This document shows positions 8,137 to 16,394 of a stretch of DNA of 46,977 nt, one piece after another. The stretch lies in NCBI GenBank assembly GCA_035539855.1, contig DATLHO010000191.1:1-46977 (forward strand). Reading direction: 5' to 3'. The stretch is from DATLHO01 sp035539855 (lineage in GTDB: Bacteria; Bacteroidota; Ignavibacteria; OLB7). The notes below the pieces were generated by a model. That model had not been told where the DNA came from and did not search any database. It worked only from the letters and a program-made list of their open reading frames with translations. The position numbers were made by a program, and so were the translations under genes. How positions within the stretch are numbered: the first letter of the stretch is position 1; each line of letters starts with the position of its first letter.

Positions 8137-9069
8137 ATGCGCAAGGTCCGTCTCGGCACCGTTTCGTTTCTCCTCGAGGATGAGCCGCACACGATCGCGA
8201 TGAACGTCGATCGCGCCTGCGACTACGTCGCGCGAGCGGCCGCCGAGCGCTGCGATGTCGTGTGCCTTCCCGAGATGGTGCGCACGATCAATGTCCCGGA
8301 GCACGCCTACGACGCCGAGGAGATGCCGGGACCGACGAGCGAGCGGTTCGCGCGCGCCGCGCGTGACGGCGCGATCAACGTGCTGGCCAACTGGTACGTG
8401 CGCGAGGGTGATGCGGTCTACAACCAGACGACGATCTTCGATCGCAGTGGAGCGATCGCGGGGATCTACCGAAAGGTGCAGCCGACCGGCGGCGAAGCAC
8501 GCTTCGTGCGCGCCGGCAGCGAGCTGCCGGTGATCGATCTCGACTTCGGAAGGATCGCCGTGATGACCTGCATGGACATCTACTTCCCGGAGATCGCCAG
8601 GATCTATGCGCACCGCGGAGCCGAGGTGCTCTTCTGGCCAACGGTGATGCACGGGCCGACACAGGAGGGAGTGCTCGCGCAGCTCCGCTCGCGCGCGATC
8701 GACAACAGCCTCATCGTCGTCGAGTCGAACATGGCGGGGCACCCGCCCTATGCGCCGTATGCCGGTCGCTACCGACCCGGCACCGCGCGGATCATCGACG
8801 CCAGCGGTGACGTGCTCGCGCAGACCGGTCGGCGCGAGGGCGTCGCCGTCGCCGAAGTCGATCTCGACGAGGTGCGTCTGACGTCGTGGTGCGTGTTGTT
8901 TCGGGAGCCCGATCACTTCCGCGAGGACCTCGCATCGATGACTCGTCTCGATCTCTACGCGCGCGAATACGCCGCGCTCTCGCAGACGCAGGCACGCAAC
9001 GCGGAGTACTTCGCCGCATGCTCCGATTCGCCGGATACTCCCACAACCGAATCGCCCGACGCCCCATGA
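8137..9069 (+). CDS. Nitrilase-superfamily carbon-nitrogen hydrolase (amidase)
   Basis: A 310-residue cytoplasmic hydrolase. The Glu-Lys-Cys triad of the superfamily is visible: E46 in C-L-P-E-M, K113 in Y-R-K-V-Q-P and C145 in V-M-T-C-M-D-I-Y, with the auxiliary E120 nearby. C-M-D-I-Y-F-P-E-I-A-R is the usual sequence after the nucleophile. Family members hydrolyse amides, carbamoyl groups or nitriles to acids and ammonia. The gene sits between the propeller protein and the ABC binding protein, and its stop overlaps the next ATG (ATGA), so it belongs to the cluster. An amide or N-acyl group on the imported substrate would make sense, but this is inference. The start at 8137 gives the normal family N-terminus (R-K-V-R-L-G-T-V-S). 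Confidence 0.93.
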   Translation: MRKVRLGTVSFLLEDEPHTIAMNVDRACDYVARAAAERCDVVCLPEMVRTINVPEHAYDAEEMPGPTSERFARAARDGAINVLANWYVREGDAVYNQTTIFDRSGAIAGIYRKVQPTGGEARFVRAGSELPVIDLDFGRIAVMTCMDIYFPEIARIYAHRGAEVLFWPTVMHGPTQEGVLAQLRSRAIDNSLIVVESNMAGHPPYAPYAGRYRPGTARIIDASGDVLAQTGRREGVAVAEVDLDEVRLTSWCVLFREPDHFREDLASMTRLDLYAREYAALSQTQARNAEYFAACSDSPDTPTTESPDAP

Positions 9070-10364
9070 TCACTCGAATCCCTCGCCCGCTCCGGTTGAT
9101 GCTCGTTCTGCTGATCGTCGCAACGTCGGCCTGTGGCGACGGCGACGCCGGTGGCGGCGATGCAGGCGACGGCGGCAGGCGCCGCGTCGTCATCAGTCAT
9201 TTCTGGGGCGATGTGCAGGACGTCTGGCAGGAGGCGATCGACGAGTTCGAGAAGTCGCATCCCGACATCGATGTCGAGCAGCAGGCGATGACCTTCAACG
9301 TGCACTACCAGAAGGTCCAGACCGCGTCGGCCGCCGGACAGGACATCGGCGACCTCGTCCTGCTGGAGGACTGGTTCGCGCAGGAGCTCATCGAGCGCGA
9401 GCAGTTCGTCGACCTCGCGCCGATGGTGGCGCGCGATCTCGACACGTCGGCGATCTTCGCGGCCTCGCTCGGCACGTACCGCAAGGGAGCCTCGCTTCAG
9501 GCGTTTCCCGTCGCGCTCGGCAGCTATCCGCTGTTCTACAACAAGGACCTGTTCGATGCCGCGGGGGAGCGCTACCCCGACTCGACGTGGACCTACGACA
9601 CGCTGCTTGCGGTCGCACGGCGGCTCACGCTCGACACAGACAACGACGGCCGGACGGATCAGTATGGATTCCTCCTCGACAACAGTGGCGGCTTCGACGG
9701 CGTGCTCTACTCGCTCGGCGGCGCGGTGCTCAGCGACGACGGCACACGCAGCGCGTTCGGCGAGCCGCGCACGATCGAGGCGTTGAAGTACTGGACGGGG
9801 CTGGTTCGAACGCACAAGGTCGCGCCGCCGAACGCATCGGTCATGGGAGGCTCCTCCAGCGGCGGCTCGACACGACCGTTCGAGACCGGCCGCTTCGCGA
9901 TGGCGATGCTGCAGGCCGCGATCTCGACCTACCGCAACGTCCCGTTCAAATGGGACATTGCGCTACCGCCGAGCGGTCCGGCCGGTCGCCGCGCGCTGCG
10001 CTACGGGGCAGCGTTCGGTATCCCGAAGGGGTCGAAGAACGCGGAGGCCGCGTGGGAGTTCCTGCGCTGGATGGTCGAGGAGATGCCCGCGAAGTACGCC
10101 GATCGGATGTTCTACGGCCAGGTGCCGAACAGCCGGCGGCTCGCCAACGCGCCCGAGTATCTCAACGGCACGCCGAGCGTGAACCGGCGCGTGCTCATCG
10201 ACATGATCGATCGCTACAGCTTCAGCTACTGGCGCTCGCGCTGGCTGCAGTTCCGCGACCAGGGATTCCTTCCCCAGCTCGATCTCATGGTCATCGGCGA
10301 GAAGTCGGTCGAGCAGGCCGCCGCCGACGCCGACAAGCGCATCAACGAGGTTCTCGCACAGTAG
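9066..10364 (+). CDS. ABC transporter substrate-binding lipoprotein, family 1 (sugar type)
   Basis: A 432-residue periplasmic binding protein. The first 23 residues form a signal peptide ending T-S-A-C, an atypical lipobox with C23 as the likely lipidated Cys, followed by a Gly/Asp-rich linker. The mature part follows the extracellular solute-binding family 1 layout: an I-S-H-F-W start, F-E-K-S-H-P-D-I near residue 61, Y-P-L-F-Y-N-K-D-L-F in the first lobe hinge, and E-A-A-W-E-F-L-R-W-M in the C-terminal lobe. Such proteins bind mono- or oligosaccharides, polyols or sugar derivatives. The start overlaps the amidase stop by 4 bp, and two MalF/MalG-like permease genes follow. No ATPase gene is linked. 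Confidence 0.95.
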   Translation: MITRIPRPLRLMLVLLIVATSACGDGDAGGGDAGDGGRRRVVISHFWGDVQDVWQEAIDEFEKSHPDIDVEQQAMTFNVHYQKVQTASAAGQDIGDLVLLEDWFAQELIEREQFVDLAPMVARDLDTSAIFAASLGTYRKGASLQAFPVALGSYPLFYNKDLFDAAGERYPDSTWTYDTLLAVARRLTLDTDNDGRTDQYGFLLDNSGGFDGVLYSLGGAVLSDDGTRSAFGEPRTIEALKYWTGLVRTHKVAPPNASVMGGSSSGGSTRPFETGRFAMAMLQAAISTYRNVPFKWDIALPPSGPAGRRALRYGAAFGIPKGSKNAEAAWEFLRWMVEEMPAKYADRMFYGQVPNSRRLANAPEYLNGTPSVNRRVLIDMIDRYSFSYWRSRWLQFRDQGFLPQLDLMVIGEKSVEQAAADADKRINEVLAQ

Positions 10365-10371
10365 GGGCACG

Positions 10372-11343
10372 ATGAACGAAGGGAGCTCCGACATCGACGA
10401 AACCGGCGCGGCCGGCACGAGCGGCCGCGGTCCGGACTCGCGAGCAGCGTCGCGTCGAGAGGCGTCGCGTCGCGACCGGTTCCGCCGCGTCGAGCCCTAT
10501 CTGTTCGTGCTGCCGGTGACCATCGGCGTCGTCATCGTCACCGGCGGCGCGATCGCCGCGTCGTTCATCCTGGGTTTCACGAAGTGGGACCTGGTGACGG
10601 CGCCCGAGTGGATCGGCATCGCCAACTATCGTGAGGCGTTCGCCTCGGATCTCTTTCGCCAGGTGCTCGGCAACACGTTTCTCTACGTGCTGCTCTCGGC
10701 GCCGGTCTCGGTCGCGTGCTCGCTCGCGCTGGCATTGATGGTCAACCGGCGCATCAGAGGCATCACGGCCTTTCGCACGCTCTACTTCTTTCCGGTGGTC
10801 ACGTCGATGGTGGCCGTGGCCGTGGTGTGGAGCTGGCTGTACAACCCGGAGTTCGGGTTGCTGAACTATCTGCTGCGCGAGCTCGGCGGCATCGAGGGTC
10901 CGCGCTGGCTGCTGTCGACCGATTGGGCGATGCCCGCGATCGCGCTGATGAGCATCTGGAAGGGGATCGGCTACAACATGCTGATCTTCCTCGCGGGACT
11001 GCAGGCGATCCCCGAGACGCTCTATGAGGCGGCGACGATCGACGGCGCCGGACCCGTTCGACGGTTCACCTCGGTCACGCTGCCGATGCTCTCGCCGACC
11101 ACGTTCTTCGTGTTCGTCATCACGCTGATCGGCTCGTTCCAGATCTTCGAGCAGACCTACACGATGACCCAGGGCGGTCCCGCGAGCTCGACGCTGACGC
11201 TCAGCTACTTCATCTTCCAGAATGCCTTCCAGTACTTCCGGATGGGGTATGCGACCGCGATGGCGTACATCCTCTTCGCCATCACGCTCGTCGTGACGAT
11301 CGCGCAGTTCCGGCTGCAGAAGCGCTGGGTGTTCTATGGTTGA
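10372..11343 (+). CDS. Sugar-type ABC transporter permease, MalF/UgpA-like
   Basis: A 323-residue inner-membrane permease with six predicted helices after a cytoplasmic Arg/Ser-rich N-terminal tail of about 40 residues. The first helix is P-Y-L-F-V-L-P-V-T-I-G-V. The EAA loop that docks on the ATPase is clear (E-A-A-T-I-D-G-A-G-P-V-R-R-F) and is followed by a V-T-L-P-M-L-S-P-T stretch. It starts 7 bp after the binding-protein gene and overlaps the second permease gene by 8 bp, so the three form a transport unit. Confidence 0.96.
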   Translation: MNEGSSDIDETGAAGTSGRGPDSRAASRREASRRDRFRRVEPYLFVLPVTIGVVIVTGGAIAASFILGFTKWDLVTAPEWIGIANYREAFASDLFRQVLGNTFLYVLLSAPVSVACSLALALMVNRRIRGITAFRTLYFFPVVTSMVAVAVVWSWLYNPEFGLLNYLLRELGGIEGPRWLLSTDWAMPAIALMSIWKGIGYNMLIFLAGLQAIPETLYEAATIDGAGPVRRFTSVTLPMLSPTTFFVFVITLIGSFQIFEQTYTMTQGGPASSTLTLSYFIFQNAFQYFRMGYATAMAYILFAITLVVTIAQFRLQKRWVFYG

Positions 11344-12187
11344 GCGCGGCGGCCGCGGCGCGCTCGCCGGACGGGCGCTCCTGTACCTGCTTCTGACGGC
11401 CGTTGCGATCGTGATGATCGCTCCGTTCGTCTGGATGCTCGTCACGTCGCTGACGCCGGCGTCGGAGCTCTATCGCTATCCGCCGTCGCTGCCGGACTCG
11501 CTCGCGCCTGAGAACTACACGGAGGTCTTCGGACGATTTCCGTTCGGCAGGTTCACCGTCAACAGTCTGACCATCGCCGTGCTCGCGACCGTGGGCACGC
11601 TCGCGAGCGCGTCGCTGGCCGCGTATGCCTTCGCGCGCATGGAGTTCCGCGGACGCCGGGCGTTGTACTGGATCGTCCTGGCCACGATGATGGTGCCGTT
11701 CCAGGTGACGATGGTGCCGATCTTCTTCGTGATCAAGTCCCTCGGCTGGATCGATTCGCATGCGGCGCTGATCGTCCCGTCGTACTTCGGATTCGGGATG
11801 GGAGCGTTCGGCGTGTTTCTCCTGCGACAGTTCTTCGCGACCGTGCCGAAGGAGATCGAGGAGGCCGCGGTGCTCGACGGCGCCTCGCGCTTCCGGATCT
11901 ACTGGCAGATCCTGCTGCCTCTGGCGACGCCCGCGCTGGCCACGCTCGCGGTGCTGACGTTCATGGCGAACTGGAACGATCTGCTCGGACCGGTCCTGTA
12001 CCTGTCGAGCCGCGAGAAGATGACGCTCACCGTCGGCATCGCGGCCCTGCAGGGCGGAGAGCTTGCCGCCCGCATCGACCTGATCATGGCCGGCGCCGTC
12101 GTGAGCATCGTTCCGATTCTCATTCTCTACGTGATCGCTCAGCGCTACTTCATCCAGGGCATCGGTGCCGGGGGAGTCAAGGGTTGA
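11336..12187 (+). CDS. Sugar-type ABC transporter permease, MalG/UgpE-like
   Basis: A 283-residue permease with six predicted helices. Helix 1 (L-L-T-A-V-A-I-V-M-I-A-P-F-V-W-M-L) leads into the periplasmic S-L-T-P segment typical of MalG. The EAA motif reads E-E-A-A-V-L-D-G-A-S-R-F-R-I-Y-W and is followed by L-P-L-A-T-P-A. The C-terminus ends G-I-G-A-G-G-V-K-G, the characteristic tail of the MalG family. The start overlaps the first permease gene. This permease pair would need an ATPase of the MsmX/UgpC type encoded elsewhere. Confidence 0.96.
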   Translation: MVERGGRGALAGRALLYLLLTAVAIVMIAPFVWMLVTSLTPASELYRYPPSLPDSLAPENYTEVFGRFPFGRFTVNSLTIAVLATVGTLASASLAAYAFARMEFRGRRALYWIVLATMMVPFQVTMVPIFFVIKSLGWIDSHAALIVPSYFGFGMGAFGVFLLRQFFATVPKEIEEAAVLDGASRFRIYWQILLPLATPALATLAVLTFMANWNDLLGPVLYLSSREKMTLTVGIAALQGGELAARIDLIMAGAVVSIVPILILYVIAQRYFIQGIGAGGVKG

Positions 12188-12228
12188 GCACGAGCGAACC
12201 GGGATCATCCCGCACCAGTCACACGACC

Positions 12229-13245
12229 ATGACCACTGTCAAAGAGCTCGAAGATCGCCTGACGCTGCCCCGGCCGGAGCTCGTCGAGTTCATGCGCTCG
12301 GTCGCCAGTCCCCTGGTCGTGATCGGGGCGAGCGGGAAGATGGGTCCGACGCTGGCCGTGCTGGCCAGACGAGCGGCGGAGATGGCTGGCGTGAACCTCG
12401 AGGTGATCGGCGTCGCTCGCTTCAGCGATCCGTCGGCGCGACGGTGGCTCGAGGATCGCGGCGTGCGCACGATCGCGTGCGACCTGCTCGACCGCGGTCA
12501 GGTCGACGTGCTGCCGGATGCGACCGACATCATCTATCTGGCCGGTCGCAAATTCGGCACGAGCGACGATCCGACGCTCACGTGGACGATGAACACGATC
12601 GCCCCGGTCAACACGCTCGAGCGGTATCGCGACGCGCGCATCGCCGCGCTGTCGACGGGCACCGTCTACGGCCTGGCGACCCCGGTGAGCGGAGGATCGC
12701 GGGAGACCGAGCGGCCCGAGCCGATCGGCGAGTACGCCAACGCGTGCCTCGCGCGCGAGCGGATCTTCGAGCACTACGCGCAGCGCAACGGAACCCGCGT
12801 CTGCCTCGTGCGGCTCAACTATGCGGTCGAGATGCGCTACGGCGTGCTTGTCGACATCGCGCGCAAAGTGCTCGACGGCGCGCCGGTCGACGTGACGATG
12901 GGCTACTTCAACTGCCTCTGGCAGCGCGACGCCAACGAGTACGCGATCCGCTCACTCGCGCTTGCTCGGACTCCGGCCGACGTCCTCAACCTCACCGGCC
13001 CCGAGACGCTCGCGGTTCGCGACGTGGCACTGCGTCTCGGGACGCTCATGGGCCTTCCGGTGACGATCACCGGAACCGAGTCGGATCGCGCGTATCTCAA
13101 CGACGCGACGCGTGCCTTCGAGCTGCTCGGCGCGCCGCCGACTCCGGCCGACGACGTCATCGTCTGGACCGCCGAATGGGTGCGCGGCGGCGGCGCGTCG
13201 CTGGACAAGCCGACGCACTTCGAGGTCTCCGACGGACGCTACTAG
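12229..13245 (+). CDS. NAD-dependent epimerase/dehydratase family protein (extended SDR)
   Basis: A 338-residue protein. V-I-G-A-S-G-K-M-G near residue 27 is a glycine-rich dinucleotide-binding loop, D-I-I-Y-L-A-G fits strand 4, and L-S-T-G-T-V-Y-G the active-site Ser strand. The usual catalytic Y-x-x-x-K is not intact: the equivalent segment reads E-Y-A-N-A-C-L-A, with the Tyr present but Cys/Ala at the Lys position. A TTG at 12184 overlapping the permease stop would add 15 residues; the ATG at 12229 is preferred because the added residues look unstructured. It is the last gene of the cluster and probably acts on the imported sugar or its oxidised form. Whether it is catalytically normal is uncertain. 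Confidence 0.85.
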   Translation: MTTVKELEDRLTLPRPELVEFMRSVASPLVVIGASGKMGPTLAVLARRAAEMAGVNLEVIGVARFSDPSARRWLEDRGVRTIACDLLDRGQVDVLPDATDIIYLAGRKFGTSDDPTLTWTMNTIAPVNTLERYRDARIAALSTGTVYGLATPVSGGSRETERPEPIGEYANACLARERIFEHYAQRNGTRVCLVRLNYAVEMRYGVLVDIARKVLDGAPVDVTMGYFNCLWQRDANEYAIRSLALARTPADVLNLTGPETLAVRDVALRLGTLMGLPVTITGTESDRAYLNDATRAFELLGAPPTPADDVIVWTAEWVRGGGASLDKPTHFEVSDGRY

Positions 13246-13354
13246 GGCACCGGAGCCGCCGGTTCGCACATGCCTTCGCGCCTCATCGGGCGCCGGCTGG
13301 AAACACGTTGTACGTCTCCGGAGCCGCCCATCCATCGTTGCGTATCTTGAATCG

Positions 13355-13597
13355 ATGACACGGATTCTCTATTTCGGAATCGCTCGCGATCTCGCCGGGC
13401 GCGACGCCGAGGAGCTCGAGCTGGCCGACGCGACGACCGCCGGCGAGCTCTGGGTGACGCTCGTGGCACGGCACCCGGCGCTCGAGCGCATCCGCGGCAT
13501 CGCGCGAATGGCGATCGACATGGCGTACGCGACCGACGACGCGACGGCCGGCGGCGCCACCGAGATCGCGATCATACCGCCGGTGGCGGGAGGCTGA
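13355..13597 (+). CDS. moaD: Molybdopterin synthase sulfur carrier subunit MoaD
   Basis: An 80-residue ubiquitin-like protein (M-T-R-I-L-Y-F-G-I-A-R-D-L-A-G) ending in the required P-P-V-A-G-G, whose terminal Gly is thiocarboxylated. It provides sulfur for making molybdopterin dithiolene from cyclic pyranopterin monophosphate. No Shine-Dalgarno precedes the ATG. The moaE gene starts 1 bp after its stop, so the two subunits of the synthase are coupled. No moaA, moaC or moeA gene is nearby. The 109-bp gap upstream holds a TATCTTGA string too close to the ATG to count as its promoter. Confidence 0.93.
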   Translation: MTRILYFGIARDLAGRDAEELELADATTAGELWVTLVARHPALERIRGIARMAIDMAYATDDATAGGATEIAIIPPVAGG

Positions 13598-13598
13598 G

Positions 13599-14024
13599 AT
13601 GATCGAATGCAAGGTCGTGTCGACTCCGATCGACACCTGTGCGCTGATCGCGCGCGTCTCCGACGAGCGATCGGGCGCCACGTCCGTCTTCGTCGGCACC
13701 GCACGCAACACGAGCGCCGAGCGCCTCGATGGCGCGGTCACGCGACTCGAGTACGAGGCCTACGAGCCCATGGCCGAACGCGAGCTCGAGTCGATCGCAG
13801 ACGAGGCGGTCGAGCGCTTCGGCGCGCTCCACGTGCTCGTGCATCATCGGGTTGGCGTGCTCGCGCTGGGGGAGGCCGCGGTGACGGTTGTCGTATCCAC
13901 CGCACACCGCGCCGCCGCGTTCGATGCCTGTCGATTCGTCATCGAGGAGCTCAAGAAGCGCGTACCGATCTGGAAGAAGGAGGTGTTCGTCGACGGCGCC
14001 GAATGGGTCAACGCGAGGCCATAA
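13599..14024 (+). CDS. moaE: Molybdopterin synthase catalytic subunit MoaE
   Basis: A 141-residue protein of normal length. G-A-T-S-V-F-V-G-T-A-R-N, L-E-Y-E-A-Y-E-P-M-A and V-H-H-R-V-G-V-L are family hallmarks. The C-terminal V-P-I-W-K-K-E-V-F contains the active-site Lys pair. Together with MoaD it converts cPMP to molybdopterin in the cytoplasm. GGGAGG about 6 bp before the ATG is one of the better Shine-Dalgarno matches in this window; it overlaps the end of moaD. The next gene begins only a few bases after the stop. Confidence 0.95.
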   Translation: MIECKVVSTPIDTCALIARVSDERSGATSVFVGTARNTSAERLDGAVTRLEYEAYEPMAERELESIADEAVERFGALHVLVHHRVGVLALGEAAVTVVVSTAHRAAAFDACRFVIEELKKRVPIWKKEVFVDGAEWVNARP

Positions 14025-14028
14025 CATC

Positions 14029-15372
14029 CTGTACACTTTCCTCCGACTCGTCTCGCTCCTCTGCCTGGTTGCGCTCGCGCAGCCCGGCTGTTCCGCGTTG
14101 CGCGCGAGCTCGGGGTCGACGACGGGGTCCGACGCCCGCGTCGCGGCGAAGCCGCTGGTGCGCTGGCTTCGGATACACGGTGCGGCGAGCGAGGCGAGCG
14201 CGCCGGTGCTGCGCATCGGCGGCGGCGATGCCGATCGACTCTCGGTCGGCGCCACGGCGCTGACGATCGAGCTGGACCTGATGTCCGAGACCTATCCCAA
14301 TCTCGAGCTGCGGCTGGTGCACTGCGACCGGCACTGGCAGCCGACGGAGAACATCTTCGTTCAGGACTTCATGCGGCTGCGCAGCCATGACTGGGACATC
14401 CGCCCGACGATCGCCGGGACGCGGCACTACAACTATTCCGCGAGCATCACCTTCCCGCGCGCCGACGGGATGCTGCGCATCCAGCATTCGGGCAACTACA
14501 TCGCGCGCATCCTCGACATCTACGATGACGAGGTGGTCGTTGCCGAGACCCGCTTCTTCGTGGCCGAGGCGCGCGCCGACGTCGAGCTGTACACCTACGG
14601 TGACTTCTTCGACAGTCCGCTGACCGACGTCATCCAGAAGGGGATGCGCATTCGCGTCGAGGCCCGTCCGGACGTCGACCTCTTCTCGAATCAGATCAAC
14701 GCGATCCACCTCTACCGATGGGGTGACTGGAAGCGCCCCGCCGTCGCGTCATCCGACGGGATGTTCGACGATCCGCCGCTGACCGGCACGCGGGCGCGAT
14801 GGGAGTCGTTCCTGGGCGGCATGGGCGTGGCGGAGTTCTCGAACATCGCCTCCGGAAACGAGCATCGCATTCTCGACCTCACCGACATCGCGATCTTCCC
14901 CGCGCTCGGCCAGGTTCTGACGACGCCGCTGAGCGACCTGCCGCGGCAGGGCTTCCTTGAGTTCGACAACAACGGCGTGGCCGAGACGCGCTTCGTCTCC
15001 TCGCGCGACGAGGACTACGTCGAGTTCGAGTTCCGGCTGGACCTCACCGGCCGTGCAGCGCGCGAGGACATCTTCGTCGTCGGCACGTTCAACGACTGGA
15101 CGCCTGCGCCCGAATGGCGGATGCAATTCGATTCGACCAGCGGCATGTACGAGGCGCGCGGACTGTTGCGTCGCGCGCGACACGAATACCAGTACGTCGC
15201 CGGCACGTGGGACGCCGCCACCGCGACGCTGCTCGGCGAGGACGCAAGCCTCATCGAAGGGAACAATGCGCAGGCCATGCATCCGTACATGGCGCTGATC
15301 TACTATCGCGATCTCGGCTCCGGCGGCTACGATCGCATCATTGGTGCTGGAATGGGGTGGACAGGCAGATGA
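14029..15372 (+). CDS. Type IX secretion system plug-like protein (DUF5103 family)
   Basis: About 447 residues. After an N-terminal hydrophobic stretch (F-L-R-L-V-S-L-L-C-L-V-A-L-A) with a likely cleavage after A-L-A and a nearby Cys, the body matches DUF5103. Visible landmarks are L-R-L-V-H-C-D-R-H-W-Q-P-T, I-Q-H-S-G-N-Y-I-A-R-I and A-E-T-R-F-F-V-A-E, and later F-V-V-G-T-F-N-D-W-T and M-A-L-I-Y-Y-R-D. In Bacteroidota such proteins seal the SprA translocon of the T9SS in the outer membrane. No ATG, GTG or TTG lies just before the signal sequence. CTG at 14029 is the nearest plausible start; the nearest in-frame ATG, at about 13924, would put roughly 35 odd residues in front of it. The stop overlaps the next ATG by 4 bp. 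The body is confident, the start is not. Confidence 0.8.
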   Translation: MYTFLRLVSLLCLVALAQPGCSALRASSGSTTGSDARVAAKPLVRWLRIHGAASEASAPVLRIGGGDADRLSVGATALTIELDLMSETYPNLELRLVHCDRHWQPTENIFVQDFMRLRSHDWDIRPTIAGTRHYNYSASITFPRADGMLRIQHSGNYIARILDIYDDEVVVAETRFFVAEARADVELYTYGDFFDSPLTDVIQKGMRIRVEARPDVDLFSNQINAIHLYRWGDWKRPAVASSDGMFDDPPLTGTRARWESFLGGMGVAEFSNIASGNEHRILDLTDIAIFPALGQVLTTPLSDLPRQGFLEFDNNGVAETRFVSSRDEDYVEFEFRLDLTGRAAREDIFVVGTFNDWTPAPEWRMQFDSTSGMYEARGLLRRARHEYQYVAGTWDAATATLLGEDASLIEGNNAQAMHPYMALIYYRDLGSGGYDRIIGAGMGWTGR

Positions 15373-16394
15373 GCAACGACGGCAATCGAATCCGCATCGG
15401 CGTGGCCGGTGTCGGACACCTCGGCGCAATTCACGCGCGACTCTGGAAGGACCACGACGATGCCGTGCTCGTCGGCGTCCACGATGCCGACAACGAGAGG
15501 GCGAGGGCCATCGCGGCGGAGCACGGCGTGCCGGCGCTCGCGACGTTCGAGGAGCTCATCGAGGCGGTCGACGCGATCAGCCTCGTGACGCCCACATCGA
15601 CGCATGCCGAGCTCGGGCTGACGGCGCTGCGCGCCGGCGTGCACTGCTTCATCGAGAAGCCGATCACCGCGACCTACGCCGAGGCTGCGCCGCTGATCGC
15701 CGAGGCGGACGCGCGCGGTCTCGTCCTGCAGGTCGGGCACGTCGAGCGGTTCAACCCCGCGGTGCTCGCGCTCAGGGCAACGACGCTCGACCCGATGTTC
15801 GTCGAGTCGCATCGCATGGCCCAGTTCAAGCCACGAGCCACCGATGTCGCCGTGGTGCACGACCTGATGATCCACGACATCGATCTCGTGCTGCACCTGG
15901 TGCAATCGCCCGTGATCGAGGTGCGCGCCAGCGGCGTCGCCGTCGTCAGCGACACCGTCGATATCGCCAACGCGCGCCTTGAGTTCGCCAACGGGTGTGT
16001 CGCCAATCTCACGGCGAGCCGCATCTCGCAGCGGCCGATGCGCAAGATGCGCCTGTTCCGGCGCGACGCGTACGTCTCGATCGACTTCGCCAAGCCCGGC
16101 GTCGAGATCTTCCGCCTGGCCGACGCCGGCGAGTCGACGAGCGGCATCGCGATCCCCGCGTCGATGTTCCTCGGCGACATCGACGCCGGCACGCGCGGCC
16201 GCTCGATCGTCTATGAGCAACCCGCGCTCGAGCCCGTCAACGCGATCGCCCGCGAGCAGCAGGAGTTCGTCGCCTCGATCCGCACCCGAACGGCTCCACC
16301 GGTCACGGGCGAGGAGGCCGCGGCGGCGCTCCGCGTCGCCGAGGAGATCGTCGAGCAGATCGCGCGACGCGAGTCGCACCTGACCGACCGATGA
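15369..16394 (+). CDS. Gfo/Idh/MocA family oxidoreductase (possibly UDP-GlcNAc 3-dehydrogenase-like)
   Basis: A 341-residue Rossmann enzyme. G-V-A-G-V-G-H-L-G is the NAD-binding loop, F-I-E-K-P-I-T the catalytic Lys motif, and Q-V-G-H-V-E-R-F-N-P-A the strand typical of a Bacteroidota subgroup usually found beside lipid A genes. D-L-M-I-H-D-I-D-L-V-L-H-L holds the conserved His/Asp pair. Enzymes of this subgroup (GnnA/WlbA-type) oxidise the 3-position of UDP-GlcNAc-related sugars, but no lpx gene is linked here, so the substrate is inferred only by resemblance. Both ends overlap their neighbours by 4 bp (ATGA), placing it firmly in the moaD-to-cca operon. Confidence 0.9.
   Translation: MSNDGNRIRIGVAGVGHLGAIHARLWKDHDDAVLVGVHDADNERARAIAAEHGVPALATFEELIEAVDAISLVTPTSTHAELGLTALRAGVHCFIEKPITATYAEAAPLIAEADARGLVLQVGHVERFNPAVLALRATTLDPMFVESHRMAQFKPRATDVAVVHDLMIHDIDLVLHLVQSPVIEVRASGVAVVSDTVDIANARLEFANGCVANLTASRISQRPMRKMRLFRRDAYVSIDFAKPGVEIFRLADAGESTSGIAIPASMFLGDIDAGTRGRSIVYEQPALEPVNAIAREQQEFVASIRTRTAPPVTGEEAAAALRVAEEIVEQIARRESHLTDR

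Noticed and set aside
13343..13350. TATCTTGA as a -7 box for moaD
   Set aside because: It lies 4 bp from the start codon and has no TTG at 20-21 bp upstream.
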